DNA of 64,000 nt from M10-OD1-4 sp038061695 (lineage in GTDB: Bacteria; Patescibacteriota; Minisyncoccia; GWC2-36-17; M10-OD1-4), in NCBI GenBank assembly GCA_038061695.1, contig JBBTYT010000001.1, positions 1 to 64,000 of the forward strand. Reading direction: 5' to 3'. The notes under the pieces were generated by a model, which was not told where the DNA came from, ran no database searches, and saw only the letters and a list, made by a program, of their open reading frames with translations. Positions 16,412 to 24,457 of the stretch are shown one piece after another (the first letter of the stretch is position 1; each line of letters opens with the position of its first letter). Both the position numbers and the translations under genes were made by a program.

Positions 16412-17185
16412 ATGATATTATTTTTTATATTTTTATTCGGTCTTATAATCGGTTCTTTTTTGAACGCCGTCATATATCGCCTTGAGGTTGGCGGTTCTTT
16501 GGTTACAGAGAGATCTCGCTGTCCGCTTTGTGGAGGTACATTAAGCTGGTATGAGCTTATACCTCTTCTATCTTTTTTATTTCAAAAAGGACGCTGTCTT
16601 TCTTGCGGTGAGAAGATATCTTGGCAATATCCCATAGTAGAGCTTTTAACAGGATTTTTATTTCTTTTGACAGCTTTTTTAAAAGAGGGTTCTCTTTTAG
16701 ATATGACACCAGTAGATATTATATATATTTTTATCGTCATGACCTTTTTGGTCTTGATATTTATTTTTGACGGAAAACATTATATAATACCTAATGTAGC
16801 TATTTATCCGCTCATTGCTATGTCATTCTTTTACAATATATATTCTTTAGGTATTACAGGGCTTTATTACTTTTTAGGAGCATTTATAGCATCGGGGTTT
16901 TTTCTTCTGCTTTATCTTATCTCTTCAGGCAAGTGGATAGGTATGGGGGATGTAAAGTATGGTGCATTTATGGGTTTTTTCTTACCATGGACGAATGTTC
17001 TAGTTGCTCTTTTTATCGCTTATGTTATCGGTGCTATTTTTGGACTAGCTCTATTGTATTTAAGAAAGAAAGGCTTAAAAAGTGAGATTCCATTCGGTCC
17101 ATTTTTAATTATAGGGACATTGATAGCATATTTTTTTGGAACTGATATATTAAGCTGGTATCTAGGCGGAGTTTTTTCTTTTTAG
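16412..17185 (+). CDS. pilD: Prepilin peptidase (type IV leader peptidase, A24 family)
   Basis: 257 residues, full length, polytopic. The N-terminal cytoplasmic loop has the zinc tetracysteine (C37, C40, C62, C65) within CPLCGGTLSWYELIPLLSFL, found in the bifunctional cleaving and N-methylating enzymes. The catalytic aspartates are D120 (IFDGKHYIIPN) and D180 (GMGDVK). It cleaves the leaders of the pilins encoded at 12926 and at 17282 to 18509. Confidence 0.96.
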   Translation: MILFFIFLFGLIIGSFLNAVIYRLEVGGSLVTERSRCPLCGGTLSWYELIPLLSFLFQKGRCLSCGEKISWQYPIVELLTGFLFLLTAFLKEGSLLDMTPVDIIYIFIVMTFLVLIFIFDGKHYIIPNVAIYPLIAMSFFYNIYSLGITGLYYFLGAFIASGFFLLLYLISSGKWIGMGDVKYGAFMGFFLPWTNVLVALFIAYVIGAIFGLALLYLRKKGLKSEIPFGPFLIIGTLIAYFFGTDILSWYLGGVFSF

Positions 17186-17322
17186 TTGTTAGCTTTTAGA
17201 ATTAAAATAAAAGAAAAGATAAAAGTGTAAAATGCAAAGCGAAAAGTTCAAAATAACGACGCAAAATAGAAATAATAAAATATGCAAAATCTAAAATCTA
17301 AAACCTATAACCTAAAACCTAG
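17180..17322. repeat. Palindromic CCTAAAA-type repeat, copy 4
   Basis: A reverse unit (TTTTAGTTGTTAGCTTTTAG, about 17179..17200) overlaps the pilD stop. The forward unit (about 17286..17322) lies inside the next open reading frame, where it encodes the residues KSKTYNLKP of the prepilin leader. The spacer is about 85 bases. Confidence 0.65.
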
Positions 17323-17878
17323 CGAGGGCTTTACATTGATAGAAATTATAATTGCCTCAGCGGTAATAGCTATAGTTTCTATTATAACTGTAGTTAAGGT
17401 AGGTACTGGAAATCAGGAACAGGCACTTTTAAGATCTGCTCAAAAGCTCGCGTTAGATCTAAGGAGGGCTCAAAATTTAGCACTTTCTCCATTAACTACT
17501 GATAATTGTGTTTATGGTGTTACAGGAAAAACGACCAGTTCTGATAGCTATATTCTTTATGTGGCAACTAGCACATGCGACTCTTTTAGTGATAGGAGCT
17601 TCCCAAACACCGGCTCTTATAGCGTCTGTAATGTTGATGATGGTTGTCTTGGTAGGTATGAATTTGAGGACGGTGTTGTATTACAGACGGGTAATAATTT
17701 TGATATTTCATTTCTTCCTCCAGAACCAATATCTCTTTCTAATGGCAGAACTGCTGGTCCGCCTGGTTCTGCTTTCAATCCTGGAGGAATAGAAACAATC
17801 ACCATTAGGTTAGCTAATAATATTGCAAGAGAAAAAAAAGTAGTAGTAAATAAATTTGGAAATATTGAAATACAATAA
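17282..17878 (+). CDS. Minor prepilin, GspH/FimT-like
   Basis: 198 residues. The prepilin segment is EGFTLIEIIIASAVIAIVS, followed by a GspH/FimT-type body (ALLRSAQKLALDLRRAQNLA, and a four-cysteine middle). Minor pilins of this type prime assembly of the filament. The leader MQNLKSKTYNLKPS is unusual in being encoded by a copy of the CCTAAAA repeat. It is first in a run of four pilin-class genes with pilV-, pilW- and pilX-like members. Confidence 0.85.
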   Translation: MQNLKSKTYNLKPSEGFTLIEIIIASAVIAIVSIITVVKVGTGNQEQALLRSAQKLALDLRRAQNLALSPLTTDNCVYGVTGKTTSSDSYILYVATSTCDSFSDRSFPNTGSYSVCNVDDGCLGRYEFEDGVVLQTGNNFDISFLPPEPISLSNGRTAGPPGSAFNPGGIETITIRLANNIAREKKVVVNKFGNIEIQ

Positions 17879-17882
17879 ACGA

Positions 17883-17982
17883 GGTTTTAGGTTATAGCTT
17901 TTAGCTTATAGAATTTATGAAAAAAATTATATTAAAATTTAATAAAACTCTAAAACCTAAAACCTATAACCTAAAATCTAAT
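17883..17982. repeat. Palindromic CCTAAAA-type repeat, copy 5
   Basis: The reverse unit GGTTTTAGGTTATAGCTTTT (17883..17902, continuing to about 17912) pairs with a forward unit at about 17950..17982 across a 38-base spacer. The forward unit is translated as KPKTYNLKS in the leader of the next prepilin. About 25 of 28 positions match between the arms. Confidence 0.7.
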
Positions 17983-18483
17983 AGGGGTTTTACTATAGTT
18001 GAATCCTTGGTTGCTATAACTATTTTGACTGTTGGCGTGTCAGCCTCAATAGGAGCTATAATGAGCTCTATTCAACTAGTCTCTAAGACAGAAAATAGAA
18101 CAATAGCTGTTGGTTTGGCGCAAGAGGGTGTTGAGATTGTAAGAAATATGAGAGATTTAAATTGGATAGATGGCAATACGCCATGGGATTTGGGGTTAAC
18201 TGATGATATATTAATCAGTGGTGGTTTCAAAACAGGATGCGTTGAGTTTGATAGCGTCTCGTTTGATGTTAATTGTGTTGTCGGCACTTCTTATACTATG
18301 AAGCTTATTGATAATGCTGGTAATTTATATTACGGACATGATCAATTGAGTCCGGCTACTATATTTTCAAGAACGATTACCTTAACAAGGATCAGCGCTG
18401 ATGAGATTGTAGTGCGATCTTTGGTTGCTTGTGGAGTGAATTGCAATATTTCTGTAGAGGAACATTTATTTAATTGGCAGTAG
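17917..18483 (+). CDS. Minor prepilin, PilV/GspI-like
   Basis: 188 residues. The prepilin signature is RGFTIVESLVAITILTVGVS, and VGLAQEGVEIVRNMRD after it is typical of PilV/GspI-type proteins. Its leader of about 27 residues (ILKFNKTLKPKTYNLKSN) is long and contains the translated repeat. The start at 17917 gives a lysine-rich beginning. It should join the minor pilin complex at the filament tip. Confidence 0.83.
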   Translation: MKKIILKFNKTLKPKTYNLKSNRGFTIVESLVAITILTVGVSASIGAIMSSIQLVSKTENRTIAVGLAQEGVEIVRNMRDLNWIDGNTPWDLGLTDDILISGGFKTGCVEFDSVSFDVNCVVGTSYTMKLIDNAGNLYYGHDQLSPATIFSRTITLTRISADEIVVRSLVACGVNCNISVEEHLFNWQ

Positions 18484-18508
18484 ATATTCTTTTAACTCGT
18501 AGAATAAT

Positions 18509-19051
18509 ATGATAAAAAATAGAAAATTTATAAAAGAAAAAAATGGATATACATTAATTGAATTAATGCTTGCTATATCTATTTTTTCTATCGCCGTATC
18601 AATATGCGTTAATATGTTTATTAACGCTATAAAGCTTCAAAGAAGCGCTATAGCAGTTCAAAATGTTTCCGATAATGGAAGATATATTATGGAAATAATA
18701 GCGAGGGAGATAAGAACAGGAAAAGTTAATAGTTTTATTCTTAATGGCACTGATGATCTTTCCTTTCAGAGTAATTCTCCAAATAGAGCTGGAAATACAT
18801 TAAAATTTTACTTATCCTTATCCGGAGATCAATTAATGTTTGATGATAATACCGCTGATGCCTTAGAAGCTTTATCTGTAACAGCAACTAATAATGTCGT
18901 AGTAACTTTTTTAAGATTTGAAATTCAAAATTCCACAAAACAACCAAGAATAACAATTTTTTTAAATGTTCAATCTAAAAATCCGCCAGTTGACTCTCAA
19001 GATGAAATTTATTTACAGACAACTATTTCGCCAAGAGAGCTAAGACAATAA
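18509..19051 (+). CDS. Minor prepilin, PilW/GspJ-like
   Basis: 180 residues. The segment NGYTLIELMLAISIFSIAVS has a tyrosine at position 1 of the mature protein in place of the usual phenylalanine, with E5 conserved. The following VSDNGRYIMEIIAREIRTGK is the PilW/GspJ hallmark. It is one of a set of four and is likely cotranscribed with its neighbours. Confidence 0.83.
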   Translation: MIKNRKFIKEKNGYTLIELMLAISIFSIAVSICVNMFINAIKLQRSAIAVQNVSDNGRYIMEIIAREIRTGKVNSFILNGTDDLSFQSNSPNRAGNTLKFYLSLSGDQLMFDDNTADALEALSVTATNNVVVTFLRFEIQNSTKQPRITIFLNVQSKNPPVDSQDEIYLQTTISPRELRQ

Positions 19052-19056
19052 TAAAT

Positions 19057-19479
19057 ATGAAAAAAATATTTAAAAAAAATGAAAATGGTATAGCTATTTA
19101 TCTTTCAATCTTAATATTGGCTTCCGTCGTTTCTGTGGCTTTATCAGTCTCAAGTTTATTGATAGGTGAATTTAAAATATCAGGGGATTTACAGGAATCT
19201 TCGGCATCCATTTATGTGGCAGATTCTGGACTTGAGGCGGCGCTTTATAGTGTTAGACTTGAAACGCTTCTGGCAGGAATATATCCTTGTTCAGATCCTC
19301 AATTATTAGGAGCCGCAACAACTATGAATTGTTCTGTTACGGTTGATACAGCTTATATAGATATTAATAATTCGCTCTGCAATAATGTACCTTATGATTG
19401 TACAAGTATTGTATCTACAGGGCAGAATAATGACGGTACATATTTTAGGAAGCTTCAGGCAATATATCAAAATAGATGA
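19057..19479 (+). CDS. PilX-like minor pilin or membrane protein
   Basis: 140 residues. The segment NENGIAIYLSILILASVVSV resembles a PilX N-terminus, where GxAI(Y/L) replaces FTLIE, and E5 is absent as in many PilX/GspK-like proteins. ASIYVADSGLEAALY is the conserved PilX box. Four or more cysteines follow. Its stop overlaps the ligA start as ATGA, so ligA is probably read from the same transcript. Confidence 0.75.
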   Translation: MKKIFKKNENGIAIYLSILILASVVSVALSVSSLLIGEFKISGDLQESSASIYVADSGLEAALYSVRLETLLAGIYPCSDPQLLGAATTMNCSVTVDTAYIDINNSLCNNVPYDCTSIVSTGQNNDGTYFRKLQAIYQNR

Positions 19480-21575
19480 CGAAAAAAGGTATTAAACAAA
19501 GAATTAATAAACTCAAAAAAGAGATTAATTATCATAGATATCTTTATCATGTTTTAGATACACGGGAAATATCAGATGCCGTTTTAGATTCTTTAAAGCA
19601 TGAATTATATAGGCTTGAACAACAAAACCCTGAATTTATAACAGAGGATTCTCCAACCCAGAGGGTTGGCGGAGAAGCATTGGATAAATTTAAAAAAGTA
19701 TACCATAAGGTTAAGATGCTTTCTTTGGAAGATGTTTTCTCTACCGGTGAATTTGAGGATTGGGAGAAAAGAATCAAGAAAGTTTCACCCTCTGGAAAGT
19801 ATGAATATTTCGGTGAACTCAAGATAGATGGTTTTGCAATATCTTTGAATTATGAAAATGGTCTTTTAAAATTTGCTTCAACAAGAGGTGATGGAGAAAT
19901 CGGAGAGGATGTTACTAAAAATATTAAAACTATAGAATCTATTCCTCTTGCGTTAAACATTCACGAAGATGAAAATGTTATTAATGATGATATGAATATA
20001 TATATAAAGTCTATCAAAAAATTATTGGAAAGAGGTAATTTGGAGATAAGGGGTGAAGTTTATATGTCTAGGAAGGTGTTTTTAGAAATAAATAAAGAGA
20101 GAAAAAAAAAGGGAGAGCCTCTTTATGCAAATCCGAGAAACACAGCGGCAGGTTCTATAAGACAACTTGATCCTAAGATTGCGGCATCAAGAAAATTAGA
20201 ATTTTTACCATATGCGATAATTACTGATTTCGGGCAGGATGGTCATAAAGATGAGCATAATATATTAAAGATTTTAGGATTTAAAAGAGATAAATATGCA
20301 GGTATTTTTTCTAATATTTCTGAAGTTGAAAGTTTTTGGAAGGATATTTTAAAGAGAAGAGAGAAGTTAGCGTATCAGATAGATGGACTTGTTATATCCG
20401 TGAATGATAACGCAACTTTTAAAAAGCTTGGAGTAGTAGGCAAGGCTCCAAGGGGTGCTGTTGCTTTTAAATTCCCAGCAGAGGAATCAACAACAAAGGT
20501 TGAGGATATATCTGTGCAGATTGGAAGAACAGGCGCTTTAACTCCAGTTGCGCATTTTTTGCCTGTCTTAATAGGAGGGACTATAGTTACAAGAGCATCT
20601 TTGCATAATGAAGATGAGATAAGAAGGTTAGATCTAAAAATCGGAGATACTGTTATAATAAAGAGGTCTGGAGATGTTATACCAAAGGTTGTTAGTGTAT
20701 TAAAAAATTTAAGAGTAGGCAAAGAGATGGATTTTAAGATGCCAAAAAATTGTCCTTTTTGTGGTGGTAAAATTGAAAGAAAAGAAGGAGAAGTAATATT
20801 AAAATGCGTAAATAAAAAATGCTCCGCAAAACATAGAGAGGCGTTGCGTCATTTCACATCAAAAAAAGCTTTTGATATAGTAGGTCTTGGACCACAAATA
20901 CTAAATAAGCTAGCAGATGAAGGTTTAATATCAGATTTTGCAGATATATTTTCTTTGAGAGAGGGCGACTTATTGCCTATAGAGAGATTTGCTGAGAGGT
21001 CAGCATCAAAATTAATAGAAGCAATTCAACAAAAAAAGGAGATAACTCTGGCAAAATTTATATATTCTCTTGGTATCCAGCATGTTGGTGAGGAGACAGC
21101 GCTTACACTTGCTGGAAGCACGAGCGCAGAAATAAAAAGTCAAAAATCAAAAGTCACTGTGGATGAAGTATCAAGTATATTGAAAAGTTTTTCTTTGGAG
21201 GATTTAGAAAAAATTCAGGATATAGGTCCTAAAGTGGCGGAGTCTATTCATATATATTTTAATGATATTAATAATAAGGTTCTCCTAGAAAAACTTAATA
21301 ATCTTAATATTATAATCAATATTCCTAAGGTGAATTTGAAAAAATATATTTTTTCTGCTAAAGTCTTTGTATTGACTGGTGAACTAGAAGGTTTTACCAG
21401 AGATAAAGCAAAAGAGGTTATTAGGTCTTTTGGCGGAGAGATATCAAGCTCTGTATCAAAAAAAACCGATTATTTGCTCGCAGGTGAGAATCATGGTTCA
21501 AAATATGATAAAGCAAAAGAACTTGAAGTAAAAATTATAAACGAGAAGGATTTTTTAAAAATGATTAATTCATAA
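19476..21575 (+). CDS. ligA: NAD-dependent DNA ligase
   Basis: 699 residues, close to the usual length. Domains in order: Ia (YHRYLYHVLDTREISD), adenylation with lysine K116 in ELKIDG, OB fold, the zinc finger (CPFCGGKIERKEG, CVNKKCSAKHR), helix-hairpin-helix repeats and a C-terminal BRCT domain (VFVLTGELEGFTRDKA). It seals nicks in replication and repair using NAD. An oddity is the lysine/serine-rich EIKSQKSKVTV (about 21130..21160) in the HhH region, which looks like an insertion encoded by a simple repeat. Confidence 0.97.
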   Translation: MTKKGIKQRINKLKKEINYHRYLYHVLDTREISDAVLDSLKHELYRLEQQNPEFITEDSPTQRVGGEALDKFKKVYHKVKMLSLEDVFSTGEFEDWEKRIKKVSPSGKYEYFGELKIDGFAISLNYENGLLKFASTRGDGEIGEDVTKNIKTIESIPLALNIHEDENVINDDMNIYIKSIKKLLERGNLEIRGEVYMSRKVFLEINKERKKKGEPLYANPRNTAAGSIRQLDPKIAASRKLEFLPYAIITDFGQDGHKDEHNILKILGFKRDKYAGIFSNISEVESFWKDILKRREKLAYQIDGLVISVNDNATFKKLGVVGKAPRGAVAFKFPAEESTTKVEDISVQIGRTGALTPVAHFLPVLIGGTIVTRASLHNEDEIRRLDLKIGDTVIIKRSGDVIPKVVSVLKNLRVGKEMDFKMPKNCPFCGGKIERKEGEVILKCVNKKCSAKHREALRHFTSKKAFDIVGLGPQILNKLADEGLISDFADIFSLREGDLLPIERFAERSASKLIEAIQQKKEITLAKFIYSLGIQHVGEETALTLAGSTSAEIKSQKSKVTVDEVSSILKSFSLEDLEKIQDIGPKVAESIHIYFNDINNKVLLEKLNNLNIIINIPKVNLKKYIFSAKVFVLTGELEGFTRDKAKEVIRSFGGEISSSVSKKTDYLLAGENHGSKYDKAKELEVKIINEKDFLKMINS

Positions 21576-21589
21576 TTTGTGATTTATAT

Positions 21590-21880
21590 ATGATAGACAA
21601 GGAAAAGATAAAACATATTGCTTCGCTAGCAAGGCTTAAAGTAGATGATAGTGAAGTTGAAAAATTTTCAAAAGATTTATCAGCAATTTTAGATTATGTT
21701 GCTGAGCTTAATGAAGTTGATATTTCAGATATATCTCCAACATTGAGTGCAACATCATCTCAAAATGTATTTCGTGATGACAATGTGGACGAAGAAAATA
21801 AAGATGTTGCTAAGAGGTTGGTTCAGTCCGCTCCAGATAGCGAGAATGGCTATATTAAAGTTAAGTCAATATTAAAATAA
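21590..21880 (+). CDS. gatC: Asp-tRNA(Asn)/Glu-tRNA(Gln) amidotransferase subunit C
   Basis: 96 residues, normal GatC size and pattern: IKHIASLARLKVDDSEVEKFSK at the start and a C-terminal LVQSAPDSENGYIKVKSIL. GatC wraps around GatA and GatB to stabilise the complex that makes Gln-tRNA and Asn-tRNA. Its last base is shared with the gatA start. gatB is not in this window. Confidence 0.93.
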   Translation: MIDKEKIKHIASLARLKVDDSEVEKFSKDLSAILDYVAELNEVDISDISPTLSATSSQNVFRDDNVDEENKDVAKRLVQSAPDSENGYIKVKSILK

Positions 21881-23304
21881 TGGATTTTACAAAGCTAACA
21901 ATAAGGGAAATTAATAAAAGCCTAAAAGAGAAAAATGTCTCAGCTTCGGAGTTGACCGATTTTTTTATCAATCAGATTAAAGATAAAGATGAGGATATAA
22001 AAGCTTTTTTAAGTAATGATTTTGCATCAGCAAAAAAACAAGCCAAAGCCGTAGACGAGAAGATTAAAAGCGGAGTGGATATTTCAATCCTTGCCGGAGT
22101 GCCGTCTGCTATAAAAGATAATATATTGATTGACGGTGTAAAAGCCACAGCATCTTCAAAGATGCTTGAAAATTATATCGCTACTTACGATGCCACAGTA
22201 ATAGAAAAATTGAAAAATCAAAATTCTGTTTTTTTAGGCAAAACAAATATGGATGAGTTTGCTATGGGATCATCAACAGAAAGTTCAGCGTTTTTTAAGA
22301 CCAAGAATCCAAATGATTTAAATAGAGTGCCTGGAGGTTCGTCTGGTGGTTCTGCGGCGGCGGTTGCCTCCTCTGAAGTTGTTTTTGCTTTAGGCTCTGA
22401 TACGGGAGGCTCAATTAGACAGCCAGCATCTTTTTGTGGCGTTGTTGGTTTAAAGCCTACATATGGAGCTGTTTCAAGATACGGACTTATAGCGATGGCA
22501 TCTTCTTTGGATCAAATTGGCCCTTTAACAAAAACCGTAGATGATGCGAGAGTAGTTTTTGAAGCTATAAGAGGGAAAGATAAGAGGGATGCAACCAGTG
22601 TAATATATCCTGAGAAATTACAAGAGAGAGGATTAAAAGGAATGAAAATAGGAATTCCAAAGGAGTATTTTATTGATGGAATGGATAAGGATGTTGAGAA
22701 ATTGATAAAATCTGAAATAAAAAAAATGGAAGATGCCGGCGCAAAGATAGAAGAAATAACATTGCCTAATACAAAAAGCGCTTTATCTGTTTATTATATT
22801 ATTATGCCGGCAGAAGTGTCTTCAAATATGGCAAGATATGACGGTATGAAATTCGGTTTTTCTACACATAATAATGACACGGAAGATCTTTTGTCGGTAT
22901 ATTTAAATTCAAGAGCGAAAGGTTTGGGAGTAGAAGTGAAAAGAAGAATAATGTTAGGCACATATGTTTTATCGGCCGGATATTATGACGCCTATTATAA
23001 AAGAGCTCAGCAGGTAAGAACAAAAATAACTAATGATTTTAAAAAGGCATTTGAGGAAGTTGATATTATAGTTACTCCTACGGCGCCAACAACAGCATTC
23101 TTGTTTGGCGAAAAGACAGATGATCCTCTCGCGATGTATCTTGAAGATATATTTACAGTACCTATAAATCTAGCCGGTCTTCCGGCAATCTCTATTCCTT
23201 GCGGTAAGGTAAAAAATATGCCAGTCGGTATGCAGTTTATAGCACCTTGGTTTTATGAGGAGAGATTATTTAGATCTGGAGAAGATTATGAAAAATTAAA
23301 ATAA
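21880..23304 (+). CDS. gatA: Asp-tRNA(Asn)/Glu-tRNA(Gln) amidotransferase subunit A
   Basis: 474 residues of the amidase-signature family. The Ser-cisSer-Lys triad is visible: K79 (VPSAIKDNI), S154 in GGSSGGS and S178 in DTGGSIR. It releases ammonia from glutamine for transfer to mischarged tRNA. The presence of gatCA suggests that glutaminyl- and/or asparaginyl-tRNA is made indirectly. It overlaps gatC by one base. Confidence 0.96.
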   Translation: MDFTKLTIREINKSLKEKNVSASELTDFFINQIKDKDEDIKAFLSNDFASAKKQAKAVDEKIKSGVDISILAGVPSAIKDNILIDGVKATASSKMLENYIATYDATVIEKLKNQNSVFLGKTNMDEFAMGSSTESSAFFKTKNPNDLNRVPGGSSGGSAAAVASSEVVFALGSDTGGSIRQPASFCGVVGLKPTYGAVSRYGLIAMASSLDQIGPLTKTVDDARVVFEAIRGKDKRDATSVIYPEKLQERGLKGMKIGIPKEYFIDGMDKDVEKLIKSEIKKMEDAGAKIEEITLPNTKSALSVYYIIMPAEVSSNMARYDGMKFGFSTHNNDTEDLLSVYLNSRAKGLGVEVKRRIMLGTYVLSAGYYDAYYKRAQQVRTKITNDFKKAFEEVDIIVTPTAPTTAFLFGEKTDDPLAMYLEDIFTVPINLAGLPAISIPCGKVKNMPVGMQFIAPWFYEERLFRSGEDYEKLK

Positions 23305-23315
23305 GATGAATTGTT

Positions 23316-23873
23316 ATGCAGAATACTCAAGTAGATTTTTTAATTAACGCGACAGAGGGCGTTGCAAATTCTGGAGTATTTCAGTCGGATGCGTTTTTGG
23401 CTTTTTTTTGGATTATTAAATTTATATTTTTGACACTTGCGGTAATTTTTTTTCTGCACATCATTTATCTTATTTTTAAAATTAATACTATACAAGGAGA
23501 ATTTAAATTTTATAAAGATCTTTTAACAAAAAAAAATACTTTTCAGCATAAAGGAGAATTTGCCGTAAAATGGAGAATAGTTAAAGAGAGGGCTTATAAA
23601 ATACAAGAAGCGGAATATAAACTTGCTATTATTGAAGCAGATAAGTTGTTTGATGATCTTCTAAAAAAGATGAATTTAAAAGGTAATGATATGGGTGAAA
23701 GATTGAAGAATATCAATAATGAATTATTGCCATCTATAGATAGAGTTTGGAAGTCGCACAAGATAAGAAACAAGATCGCTCATGAGCCGGATTTTCATTT
23801 GAGTTATAATGATGCTCAAGATGTAATTAAAAACTATGAAGTGGCTTTATATGAGCTTAAAATACTTGATTAA
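23316..23873 (+). CDS. Membrane protein of unknown function with HEPN-like tail
   Basis: 185 residues with one strong transmembrane helix at about 28-53, then a cytoplasmic helical region. Near the end, KIRNKIAHEPDFHLSYNDAQ resembles the R-x4-6-H motif of HEPN and DUF4145-like proteins (RNKIAHE), in which the pattern can mark an RNase active site. Whether it is catalytic here is unknown. It follows gatA by 12 bases and may be cotranscribed. Confidence 0.65.
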   Translation: MQNTQVDFLINATEGVANSGVFQSDAFLAFFWIIKFIFLTLAVIFFLHIIYLIFKINTIQGEFKFYKDLLTKKNTFQHKGEFAVKWRIVKERAYKIQEAEYKLAIIEADKLFDDLLKKMNLKGNDMGERLKNINNELLPSIDRVWKSHKIRNKIAHEPDFHLSYNDAQDVIKNYEVALYELKILD

Positions 23874-24054
23874 ATTGATTTTTTGTATTAGAATAGTTTA
23901 AACTCTAAATCGTCATATGCTTTGTAGTTAAAGATTAAGTGAGTGGAGTAGTTTTTTGTTTTATTAAGAATGAGTAAGACATTTGACCATCTGAATGTCT
24001 TAATTTGAGTTCAATTCTCAAAATAAGAGTAGCAGAAAAAAGTTGATAGAATAT

Positions 24055-24127
24055 AGCGGGGTAGAGGAGCTGGTACCTCGTCGGTCTCATAAGCCGAAGG
24101 TCGTGGGTTCGAATCCCGCCCCCGCAA
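24055..24127 (+). tRNA. Initiator tRNA-fMet (anticodon CAU)
   Basis: It tracks the bacterial initiator closely: an unpaired 1:72 position (A/A), the GGGG-CCCC acceptor core, D loop AGCTGGTA, and loop CTCATAA. The anticodon stem has two of the three diagnostic G-C pairs; the third, 31:39, is U-G instead of G-C. CCA is not encoded (the DNA reads CAA). Confidence 0.9.
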
Positions 24128-24159
24128 CAAAGTTTGGTATGGTTTTTTCCAGTGATTAC

Positions 24160-24233
24160 GCCAGGGTAGCTCAGTTGGTTAGAGCACAGGACTCATAAGC
24201 CTGGGGTCGTGGGTTCGAATCCCACCTCTGGTA
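24160..24233 (+). tRNA. tRNA with CAU anticodon, probably elongator Met
   Basis: A full cloverleaf with acceptor GCCAGGG/CTCTGGT (1:72 is G-U, 6:67 is G-U), D loop AGTTGGTTA and anticodon stem CAGGA/GCCTG. The D arm and GGGTC variable region resemble elongator tRNA-Met. A lysidine-modified tRNA-Ile2 has the same anticodon in DNA and cannot be ruled out by eye. Confidence 0.88.
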
Positions 24234-24255
24234 CCGAAACTTTATAATTTTTTTT

Positions 24256-24333
24256 GGGGCCGTGGTCTAGCCCGGTTATGACGTCTCCCTGTCACGGAGA
24301 AGATCGCCGGTTCAAATCCGGTCGGCCCCGCCA
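24256..24333 (+). tRNA. tRNA-Asp (anticodon GUC)
   Basis: Acceptor GGGGCCG/CGGCCCC, anticodon loop CTGTCAC giving GUC, T loop TTCAAAT, discriminator G. CCA is encoded (24331..24333), unlike the other four tRNAs in the window. Its 3' half is partly repeated at 27391..27438. Confidence 0.94.
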
Positions 24334-24351
24334 GATTTCTAAGTTTGAACC
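24309..24351 (+). repeat. Putative attachment site, tRNA-Asp end copy
   Basis: The stretch from the T arm of tRNA-Asp into its 3' flank, from GGTTCAAA to TAAGTTTGAACC, recurs in degenerate form at 27391..27438. tRNA T arms plus 3' flanks are standard integrase targets. The segment itself begins and ends with complementary GGTTCAAA and TTTGAACC. Confidence 0.6.
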
Positions 24352-24386
24352 CCGATAAAATAAGGGGTTTTGATGATTTAGAAACC
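24338..24386 (+). terminator. Hairpin after tRNA-Asp
   Basis: TTTCTAA pairs with TTAGAAA, and inside it AACCCC (24349..24354) pairs with GGGGTT around a loop of about ten bases, with T after the inner stem. It probably ends the tRNA transcript. Confidence 0.5.
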
Positions 24387-24420
24387 GTTATCCGAACGAG
24401 GCGCCGGTTTTTCTTAATCC

Positions 24421-24449
24421 TTATCAAAGGAGTAAAATTTTGATATAAT
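24421..24449 (+). promoter_or_regulatory. Promoter of the restriction-modification gene
   Basis: TTATCA (24421..24426), 17 bases, then an extended -10 TGATATAAT (24441..24449). The ATG at 24458 is nine bases after the -10, so the untranslated leader would be only about 2-3 bases. An AAAGGAG at 24427..24433 lies inside the promoter and cannot serve as a ribosome site. Confidence 0.55.
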
Positions 24450-24457
24450 AAAATTAT

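Noticed and set aside
23945..24040. Possible extra tRNA before tRNA-fMet: a T-arm-like TTGAGTTCAATTCTCAA and an AAGACATT/AATGTCTT stem
   Set aside because: The D arm cannot be formed, the presumed anticodon stem is too long with a ten-base loop, and the acceptor pairing is weak. A small structured RNA or chance is more likely.
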